Positions 25,083 through 33,300 of a stretch of 34,674 bases of DNA are shown one piece after another (the stretch's first letter is position 1; every line of letters starts with the position of its first letter). The position numbers were made by a program, and so were the translations under genes. The stretch spans positions 1 through 34,674 of the forward strand of contig JAIEPU010000183.1 in the NCBI GenBank assembly GCA_019748235.1, written 5' to 3'. The notes under the pieces are model-generated. The model was not told where the DNA came from. It ran no database searches and saw only the letters and a list, made by a program, of their open reading frames with translations. This DNA comes from a bacterium (lineage in GTDB: Bacteria; Planctomycetota; Planctomycetia; Kolteriales; Kolteriaceae).

Positions 25083-26678
25083 TCAGTCCAATGGGACGAG
25101 TTCGATCTTTTCGACATCAACGACGGAATCAATTCCGCCAAGATTGACTTGGACCTGGGTTGGTCCCTCTCCTACCGCTTCGAACCGACCGACAAGATCC
25201 TTCCACTCCGTTGAGAGTTCGAATTGCTGCGTCAAACTCATCGTTGAAGAAGCGGATTCAGGCTGCGTGATATTCACGCTGATGGACCGAGAGATGTTCG
25301 ACTTGGCACGAATGCGCAATTCATACTTCTTCCCCTTCGTCAGGCGGAAAGTGTCGTTCTCGATTCGGACCGCTCGCTCGCTTGGGGAACCGTTCGTCGA
25401 AATCGTGATGCTCCAACAAGTGGGATTCGACTTCTTCGCGGCAAGCTGACTGTCGGAGGTTGCTTCGAGCGCGATGGACCAGCCAGCCAATGGGCTCACA
25501 TTCTTCTCAGCCTCGGGTGCCGCCGTCGGCGGCGAGATCGGTTCTGTCTCCACGGGTTCTGAAATAATCGGCTGCGGCTTTGATGCGATACTCGGTGCCG
25601 GCGTCGCGGCGACTACGGGCTCGGATGTCGGTGCCTCGTGCGGTTTTGAGTTACTCTGCTGGCCCGCCAACTTAATGTCTGCAATCTCGACGGATGTGTT
25701 GTGACCACCGACACCAAAGAGCAATCGTGCATCGTTCTCCGCGATCGGCACTGAGCCTTGGAACGAGAATTCCTGCCAATCCGGTGTGAGTTCGACCGTT
25801 TGCGTGATCCCGAGCGGTTTCCATGGCTCGTGGTTTTGACTGACTTCGACTTGAATGGGACGGGGCTTCGGGGCACGGGCTCGGAAGGAGACGTTTATAT
25901 TTTGTCCCGATTTGAATGAGAAGCGAGGATGAATGAGCTGCAACTTCCAAAGCTCATCCTTCGCCTTGTCCTTAATTTCCACGAGAAGTGAATTGGGAGC
26001 CAATCCCGGCAGAAGCTGCGCGTCCGCGCCATCGTTCTTTCCGAGAAACCATTCGTTGATCGACACCGTAGCGGGTGATGGGCTGGCATCATGAGATTTG
26101 CTAGCCGACTGATGTGACGGCGCCGTACCGTTTCCTGAAGGAGCGTGCGAGCCTGATGCGATCTGATTCTGCTTCGTTTGGGTTTTCGAATGAGGCAATG
26201 ATCGCTTCACGACAATCATGTCACCGTACTCATTGATCTGTTGGACTCGATATCGAACCACGAAAAATGATTGAGTGAGCATGAGTACCAGAAGCACAGC
26301 GAAACGCGCCATCCATGTGAGATCAAAAAACAAGGACCATGCGAAGAACGGGATCCAGAGACTGGTTAATGCGAAGATCAGCCCTGGCCCGAAACGCGCG
26401 ACGTTGGGTTCAACACTAGTGAATGCGTGGACGACCGAACCGATCCAGGTTAAAAGGACGATCAAACCGACGATGATATTCCATTTCAACCAAGTCCTTT
26501 GCCGGCCGATCCCTGACACCAACAACAGTGTGACGATGATCGTCGCGCCGATCAGGATAAGAGGAATGAGTTCAATTCCTTTCCCCGATAGGAAGGAAAG
26601 CGTTTGATCGACGTACCAAGGCGCTAGTACAAAACCGGTCAAGAAGACCGCGAACAGAATGGAGATAATAGCTGCCAT
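25083..26678 (-). CDS. Multi-spanning membrane protein with two C-terminal beta-sandwich domains
   Basis: A 531-residue protein with about five hydrophobic segments in the first 145 residues (around 3-24, 37-58, 66-88, 97-118, 125-143). A Ser/Gln/His-rich linker is followed by two similar domains at about 205-345 and 400-531. Each has a segment of the form (F/Y)…VSFRARA or YELRIRAKS, then VE(L/F)TPDWQEFSFQGSV or FELSTEWKDLVGRFEAV. That is the pattern of carbohydrate-binding-module-like (CBM4/9-type) jelly rolls. A Pro/Glu-rich linker separates the two. I do not recognise a named family. Envelope location with externally facing sugar- or polymer-binding domains is likely. It diverges from the membrane gene at 26934. 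Confidence 0.75.
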   Translation of the reverse strand: MAAIISILFAVFLTGFVLAPWYVDQTLSFLSGKGIELIPLILIGATIIVTLLLVSGIGRQRTWLKWNIIVGLIVLLTWIGSVVHAFTSVEPNVARFGPGLIFALTSLWIPFFAWSLFFDLTWMARFAVLLVLMLTQSFFVVRYRVQQINEYGDMIVVKRSLPHSKTQTKQNQIASGSHAPSGNGTAPSHQSASKSHDASPSPATVSINEWFLGKNDGADAQLLPGLAPNSLLVEIKDKAKDELWKLQLIHPRFSFKSGQNINVSFRARAPKPRPIQVEVSQNHEPWKPLGITQTVELTPDWQEFSFQGSVPIAENDARLLFGVGGHNTSVEIADIKLAGQQSNSKPHEAPTSEPVVAATPAPSIASKPQPIISEPVETEPISPPTAAPEAEKNVSPLAGWSIALEATSDSQLAAKKSNPTCWSITISTNGSPSERAVRIENDTFRLTKGKKYELRIRAKSNISRSISVNITQPESASSTMSLTQQFELSTEWKDLVGRFEAVGEGPTQVQVNLGGIDSVVDVEKIELVPLD

Positions 26679-26933
26679 GGTGATCGTCGCTCTCCGAATC
26701 GTTGAATGAACTCAGAACGTGATGCGATGCAATTAGAGGATTATTCGCGAGTCGAACGAGCCCTTGAGAAACAGGGTCTTAGGTTGTTCGATGTTCGCGA
26801 CTCCATCAAACCTTGATCCCTGAAAGTTAGCCCGGCCCTGCATCCTCGGCAAGGATTTGGTGCATTTTCACGACCTTCTCCCGCTTGACATTGACCCATT
26901 TTCGCAACCCGAGTCCAGTATCATTTCATTTTG

Positions 26934-28292
26934 ATGCGTTATTCTCGGGAACGCTCGATGGATCGTCCTGCTCCTCCACCATTTGCCGGTTCAGTCTTGA
27001 ACACTCGGAATTCCTTGGGGATTCGATTGCAGCCCATCGTTCATGCCGTTCCCACTTTGATATTGGCGGTTCAGCTAGTTTGGTTTCACGCCACCCAACC
27101 GCAGCCGCTCGCGTTCGATGCTGGTCAATATGTCGCACTATCGAATCATTGGAGCTGGTGGGGACCATTTCCGACGCTGCCGGCCGACGGGCTTAGGACG
27201 TACGCATACCCGCTCCTTATTTCGATAGCGGGGTCGACTCCATTTTTGCTTCTCTTGCAGGGGGCCGGCCTCATTGTTTTGATGTCCTTGATGAGGTGGC
27301 AACTGCTCGCAGAGGGATGGCGAGTCGACATCGTTTTATCGATCCTGCTTCTTTCATTTCCCGTCCTCATTCCTTATGCCCTGACTGTGCTTGCTGATCT
27401 ACCAGGTGTGATTGCTTTGCAGAGTGGGCTTCTCACTTTCTGCATGGCAATGTTTTCAGATGGGGTCCGCCGCTGGGGTGGCTTCGCGCTGGCGGGAGTG
27501 CTTATCAGTTGGAGTATTCAACTTCGACCGGCTTATGCTCACATCGTTTGGATTCTGCTGGCGGCATTTCTATGGGTCGAGTGCAAGTCCTTCTCGATAA
27601 TCCGTCCGACGATGAATGGTAAGGCGATTCGTGGGACGGTAGCTGCCTTGGCGGCCTTCATCCTCTCTTTTGTGATCGTCGCATCGCCGACATTGGTCGT
27701 TCAACTCCGGGAGAACAATCGCCTTTCCTATCTCCCTGGAGATGAGACCGATCGTCTTCTCGGGTATCACTTGATGCTAGGTCTTTCACTTGACCGTTGG
27801 TCCTCGAATCCTCCCCCTTTAGCGGAACGCAACAAAGTCGAAGTCGAATGGCAGAAGCGTGGCTGGGCCATGCTCCCGGTCCCCCCCAATCCGACTCCCA
27901 CCATCAAAGATTTCAAACGTGAAGTGCGTAAGCATCCTTCGCACGCCCTCTGGCAGTTCATCAAGCATGTCTACTTCGCATTTTCGAAGTTTGAACTCTT
28001 TCCGTACGCGGGTGCCCCCTCATTCGTAGGACTCGTGCTCCTCGGCGTGATGAATGTAGTGATCCTGTCACTCGGAACCGGAGAGGCGATCCGCCGTGTC
28101 TGCTCTTCTCCTGAGGCGCCAGGACGGCTTTTCGCGGCATTGCAGTTGGCTCTTCTAAGCGACTTGATGGTGACTTGTGCTTTAGTCGTTCCGGAAGAGC
28201 GTTTCACTCTCGCGATCTATCCTTCGTTGATGATCTTTTCAGCGGGGGCGATTGTCCGTCTCTTTCGATTGAAAACAGTGAAACGTCCCTAA
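26934..28292 (+). CDS. GT-C-like (family 39-type) multi-spanning membrane glycosyltransferase
   Basis: About 452 residues with roughly nine or ten hydrophobic segments. The first loop has LAFDAGQYVALSNHWSW, matching the acidic loop after the first transmembrane segment in GT-C transferases (PMT/ArnT-like), which use polyprenyl-phosphate sugars. GLRTYAYPLLI follows, as in many planctomycete dolichyl-phosphate-mannose transferase-like proteins. An Arg-containing segment WSIQLRPAY is also common in this group. The sugar and acceptor are unknown. The start is uncertain: TTG 26931, ATG 26934 or ATG 26958 are all possible and none has a strong ribosome site. The PQQ-type propeller gene follows after 90 bases on the same strand. 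Confidence 0.7.
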   Translation: MRYSRERSMDRPAPPPFAGSVLNTRNSLGIRLQPIVHAVPTLILAVQLVWFHATQPQPLAFDAGQYVALSNHWSWWGPFPTLPADGLRTYAYPLLISIAGSTPFLLLLQGAGLIVLMSLMRWQLLAEGWRVDIVLSILLLSFPVLIPYALTVLADLPGVIALQSGLLTFCMAMFSDGVRRWGGFALAGVLISWSIQLRPAYAHIVWILLAAFLWVECKSFSIIRPTMNGKAIRGTVAALAAFILSFVIVASPTLVVQLRENNRLSYLPGDETDRLLGYHLMLGLSLDRWSSNPPPLAERNKVEVEWQKRGWAMLPVPPNPTPTIKDFKREVRKHPSHALWQFIKHVYFAFSKFELFPYAGAPSFVGLVLLGVMNVVILSLGTGEAIRRVCSSPEAPGRLFAALQLALLSDLMVTCALVVPEERFTLAIYPSLMIFSAGAIVRLFRLKTVKRP

Positions 28293-28382
28293 ACTCTTCT
28301 TTAGTGCAGTTCAATACTCATCTCGGCGCGCATCATCATTTCCCCTTACAATTGATGGTGTCACCTTCAATGGGGAGTAGTC

Positions 28383-29963
28383 ATGTCCGATAGCAAGATT
28401 CCGATTCCTGTTCGTCATCGATTCTGGATCCCCGGATTCGTCGTGCTGCTCAGCATAATTACCATCGGCACTCTCTGGGAAATGCCTGAGAATCTCGGTC
28501 CAGAGATCGCGGAACGCCGAATGTATTCGACGCTCACGGTGTTTCTGGGGATCGTGTTGATCTTTCTCTGGTATCTATTTCTCTCTCGTTACTCGATCGT
28601 GAGTCGAATCGCTGTATTCGCCGTTCTGATCACCGCCGGAGTCGTCATCTCGAAGGCTTCGCCGATTCGTCGGATCGAGTTCACCGGTGACATGGTTCCA
28701 CAATTCGATTTCGCATGGACGAAAGACCGACAGGATGCATTGGCCGAACATCAAAAACAGTTGACGGCGACAGAAGCCTCAGCGACGGTCGACCTTTCGA
28801 TGCCAGGCCCCGACGACGTTCCAGATTATCGCGGGTATCACAGAGACGGCATTAGCCCTGGGCCTGCAATTAACGGCAAAGTAGAGCCGAAGTTGCTTTG
28901 GAAGCATCCTATTGGCGGCGGATACGCCTCATTTGTTGTGGTCGCGCCTTGGGCCGTTACGATTGAACAACGGCGCGACGATGAGGCCGTCGTCTGTTAT
29001 GACATTCGCAACGGAAAACAGCGGTGGATTCACAGCTATCCTGCTCACTTCTCCGAAGTTCTCGGAGGTGAAGGTCCGCGAGCGACTCCAACGATTGCGG
29101 AAGGGAAGGTTTATTCGCTCGGAGCGCTTGGGCATTTGACATGTCTTGATGCCGCTGAGGGAAAGCTCCTTTGGCAGGTGAATATCCTCGACGAAGGTCA
29201 CGTCAAGAATCTGCAATGGGGAATGGCGGGATCACCCTTGGTGGTCGACGGAAAAGTGATTGTCTCTCCCGGATCGCAGCAATCGTCCGGCCAAGGGGGA
29301 GCATTGGTTGCATTCGATGCGGCGAGCGGCAAGTTTCTTTGGAAAGCGGGTGAAGGGCTGGGAGGGTATTCGTCCCCCATGCCCGCCACACTCGGTGGAA
29401 AGAAACAGGTTCTCTCTTTCGAAGGACAGGGAGTCGCTGGATATGACATCGAACAGGGACGCGAACTTTGGCGACATCCTTGGAAGTCCGATTACGACGT
29501 CAACGCGATCCAACCGGTCGTCGTCGACGATTCGCACGTTGCCATCAGTTCGACTGCGGGATGCGCGTTGCTGGAAGTGAAGCCGGTCGATGGAAAGTGG
29601 AGTGTTTCCGAAGTCTGGAAGAACCGAAACCTTAAGGCGGATTATTCGAACCTCATTCTTCATGAGGGTCATCTTTATGGTCTCGATCTCGGAATCATGA
29701 CATGTCTCGACGTGAAGACGGGAAAGCGGCTCTGGAAGGGGGGACGTTTTGGTCACGGCCAATTCCTACTCCGCGGCGATGTATTCATCGTGCAGGGTGA
29801 ACAAGGGGAACTCGCCATGGTGAAGGCTACCCCAGAAGCCTTTCAGCCTCTCTCTCAAATACAAGCCATTGAGGGACAGACATGGAACAATCCGACTCTT
29901 ACAGGGAAGCAACTTCTGGTTCGGAATCATTTGGAAATGGCATCATTTCAGCTCGATGAATAA
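28383..29963 (+). CDS. Membrane-anchored PQQ-type beta-propeller protein
   Basis: A 526-residue protein with three N-terminal transmembrane segments (about 13-32, 48-67, 70-88) and an extracytoplasmic eight-bladed-type propeller from about 150. The repeated blades carry PQQ-like motifs: VVCYDIRNGKQRWIHSYP, TCLDAAEGKLLWQV, VAFDAASGKFLWKAG and TCLDVKTGKRLWKGG. Many planctomycete proteins of this kind lack a proven cofactor, and a scaffold or binding role is as likely as alcohol dehydrogenase activity. The YRGYHRDGISPGPAI motif before the propeller is usual in planctomycete members (compare WRGPxRDG). A GGGGAG ribosome site precedes ATG 28383. Confidence 0.88.
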   Translation: MSDSKIPIPVRHRFWIPGFVVLLSIITIGTLWEMPENLGPEIAERRMYSTLTVFLGIVLIFLWYLFLSRYSIVSRIAVFAVLITAGVVISKASPIRRIEFTGDMVPQFDFAWTKDRQDALAEHQKQLTATEASATVDLSMPGPDDVPDYRGYHRDGISPGPAINGKVEPKLLWKHPIGGGYASFVVVAPWAVTIEQRRDDEAVVCYDIRNGKQRWIHSYPAHFSEVLGGEGPRATPTIAEGKVYSLGALGHLTCLDAAEGKLLWQVNILDEGHVKNLQWGMAGSPLVVDGKVIVSPGSQQSSGQGGALVAFDAASGKFLWKAGEGLGGYSSPMPATLGGKKQVLSFEGQGVAGYDIEQGRELWRHPWKSDYDVNAIQPVVVDDSHVAISSTAGCALLEVKPVDGKWSVSEVWKNRNLKADYSNLILHEGHLYGLDLGIMTCLDVKTGKRLWKGGRFGHGQFLLRGDVFIVQGEQGELAMVKATPEAFQPLSQIQAIEGQTWNNPTLTGKQLLVRNHLEMASFQLDE

Positions 29964-30334
29964 GAGGACTTCGCCTGGCTGAAACGTGATGTTTATCGCC
30001 GTTTTTGCCCAGATCCTGTCACGGCAGACGGCAATCAATAATTCTGGACGTTCGTCAAGATCTCTTTCAGGAAATTTTCCGCAAACCGCATTGACACATC
30101 GCGCGGTCCACCTTATTGCCCTCCCGACATTCCAACATTAGCCGTGCACCATGCTCCAACTGCGCTCTTTGCCCGCAGGGGCACGCGCAGTCATTGCGAA
30201 TAAATGACAGTCACGACGGGACACCCGGCGTGATCGAAGGGCGATCGTTCTCCGTCGGGGGAAAACGGAGAAGTTACCGGCTGTTGGGGCCGAGGTCGTT
30301 TCGATCGACGCGGGAACCGCTTGGGGTGATTTCG
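29964..30334 (+). other. Intergenic region upstream of the giant secretin gene
   Basis: 371 bases without a credible gene. It holds a promoter-like pair (see 30091-30119) and, if that is used, an untranslated leader of about 210 bases. A short hairpin, CTCCG-CGGAG around a GGGGA-rich loop, lies near 30250. I did not recognise a known riboswitch or small RNA in it. Confidence 0.4.
30091..30119 (+). promoter_or_regulatory. Candidate sigma-70-type promoter for the secretin gene
   Basis: A perfect TTGACA at 30091-30096, a 17-base spacer and TATTGC at 30114-30119. The -35 box is ideal and the -10 box only partial. It reads towards the secretin gene, whose ATG is about 215 bases downstream. Confidence 0.4.
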
Positions 30335-33300
30335 ATGAAGGAGAACGCGTTGCGCGCGCCACAGCACTTGACATGGGCATTGAGCCTATGTGTATGCCTA
30401 ACGGCGACGTCAAACGTGGCTTGGTCGCAGGTGGCGAGAGGGCCCGCTGGGGCTCGAGTTGCCACCACGGCGGAGCCGGGTAAGGCGCTGGCAGATGGAA
30501 TTCGACTCTATCGGCGGGGCGAGTTCGAAAAGGCTTCTGATGCCTTTAATCAGGCACAGGCTAGTTCGAGCAAGCTTTCCGTCCAGGATCAGCGCGTGTT
30601 GACCGACTATGTCGACCGCGCGAGTCGAGCGATGGTGGCGCGAAGTCAAGCTCGAATGGAGCTCTCGGAAGCCGAGCAAGCTGCTAGTGCGGGGCAATAC
30701 GATAAGGCGAAGTCCTTACTCGCCCGCGCGGCTTCGAATCGGTTCCTTGCTCCTGACGATCTGCAGCGTGCTCAGATGATCGAGCAGCAGATGCAGGGAC
30801 ACGATCCGAAAAAGGATTCGTGGATGTCGAAGCTTCGTCTGTTTCCGAACCGGAAGCCCAACGGTTTGCCTGAGGAACAGATGACCGAATCGCCGGCGCC
30901 TGCTTCGTCGGCAAATCCGCTGCCGATGACTCCTCCCTCGCCGATCACGCAAGTCGGAGCGATGCAAAAACAATCGCAAGCCGCTCCTCGCCCAGTGGCC
31001 ACTCCCGCTCCCGCCACCGACAGCGCGGTGATGGGGGACGCCCGCCAACTCTTGGCGGAAGGTCGCCGCTTTTATCAAAAGGGGCTGATTGATCAGGCGG
31101 AGATGTTCGCCCGGAATGCGGCAAATGCCAACATGCCCTGGGATCCCGCGAGCGATTCCCCGCAGCGGCTCCTGCAAGATATTCAGAATTACCGTGCGAC
31201 TCACATGGTTCATACCGCCGCGAAGACGCCGGTTGCTCCTTCCCCGGTCGCGGCCGATGTTCCGGTGAAATCAAACAAGTCCGAGGGATTGTCACTTCTC
31301 GCTCAGGGGCGCAAGCAACTCAATGCCGGCGATCTTGATGCCGCGAAGGAGATTGCCGTTCGCGTCTATGCGATGAATCTTGGGTTGACTCCTTCTGATG
31401 GAGATACACCCGAGCAACTTTACAGTGATTACAAGCGTGCTCTCGGCCGAAAGACCGAGGCAGCCGCTCCTGTTGCTCCGGTGGTGGCCCCTGTCGTTCC
31501 TCCGACGACCCCCGCTCCTCCATCGGCTCCTTCGGGAACCAGTTCAATCAAGGTGCTTGGTTTCGAATCGCACGCGAGTGTTCCGGCCAGCACCATGGAC
31601 AAGTATCGTCCGACGGCGGACAAGCGCGCGGAAGCGGCTCAACTTGTTCACCAGGCACGCACCGCGATGAACCAGGGTGACAATGTCACCGCCGTGCAGC
31701 TCGCTCAGAAGGCGAAAGAGACCGGGGTCACGTTCGGCGAGAACGAAGATTCGCCGGAGCGTATCTTCCAGGCCCAGGCCTCGATGCGTGATCGAATGCA
31801 GCAACGGCGAAATCCCAAGGAGACGATCGCGCAGACTCGTGAATCACGTGCTCTAATCGCTCAGGCTCAGCGTGTGATGGACGCAGGTGACCTGAAGCTT
31901 GCCGGCGAACTCGCGCGGCAGGCCCTCGAGCTCAACGCCGTCTATCAGACGGGGGAAATCACACCGGCTCAAGTCCTCGTTGAAATCGAACGACGACAGG
32001 CCATGCCGACGGCCGGAATGATTCTTCCGACTACCACGAAAGTGGATCCGGCCATCATGCAGGCGTCGCACAACGACGCTCCGGCTCCGATGGAACAGCC
32101 GATGCCCGTTCAGGCTGCCGCCATGCCTAACCCGATTCAACCGGTTCCGTCTCATCCGATGGTGGTTCAGACCGCCGGGCCCGGCAAGGGAGCAGCTCTC
32201 CTTGATGCCGGTGTCAACGCGATGGGACGAAATGATCTCCCCGGAGCGATTGGCTACTTCAAGGAAGCTGCCAAGCACGCGGATTCTCTCAGTGATTTGC
32301 AGAAGCAGAAGCTTCAGGATCTGACGGGGGAATGTCTTGCGAAGATGTCGCGCGGCGGATCGTCGACTCCTGCTCGCCGGTCGATCTCGGATGATACCGA
32401 GTTCACGGGTGCTCAGCAGCCGGTTCCTCCGACGCCGAATCCTCCGACCGCGCAGGATCCGCTTCCTCCACGTGTCGCGGACACGACTCGCACCGATTTG
32501 AATCCGGACGAGATTGCCCAGGCCAAGGAGCGTCAGGCGATCATCGTGCAGAAGCTTCGTCAGGATGTGATTGAGGCCACCGAACAGTCGAGCATGCTAC
32601 TCCGAGACAATCCCGATCGTGCGATCGAATTGCTCAGAGCGGCTCTCGACACGGTGAAAGCCAGTGGTCTCAGCCCCGATCAGATTGCTCCGCTCGTCAG
32701 CCGACTCGAATCGCAGATCCGACAGTCGCAGCGAGCTCGACAGGAATTGACCGTTCGAATGATTGAGGAAGATCAGCAAGAAGCCTCGCGCGATGCCCGT
32801 CAGCGATCGCTTCAGGCCGAGCTTCAGAAGCAGACAACCGTCAAGCAGTTGTCGAACCGTTACTCTTCGTTGATGGATGAAGGAAGCTACGCGGAAGCGG
32901 AAGCGGTTGCCTTCCAAATCACGGAGATCGCGCCTGACGAAGTCTTCGGTGTCGCGGCTCTCTACCGAGCTCAGCTCGCTCGGCGCTACGCGGAGATCGA
33001 GGATGTCGAATGGGCCAAGCAAAAGGGATGGTGGGATACCCTCCAGTCCGCGGAGACCTCGGCCATTCCGATCCCCGACAACCAGGAAATTCTCTTTCCC
33101 GATCCGAAGACGTGGGAAGATCTGACCAAGCGTCGCGAGAAGTACAACACTCCGACGCTCGAGGCGAAGTCCGAGACGACGGTCCGTATCGAGAAGTCAC
33201 TGACTCGCCCGATCACTCTCGATTTCAAGGAGACTCCTCTCCAGCAGGTCGTCGAGTTCATCAAGGATTTCACTGGCGTCAACGTGGTGCTTGACCTCAA

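Noticed and set aside
30150..30330. Riboswitch (cyclic di-GMP type) in the secretin leader
   Set aside because: I could not find the conserved core or paired tetraloop-receptor pattern; only a small stem is visible.
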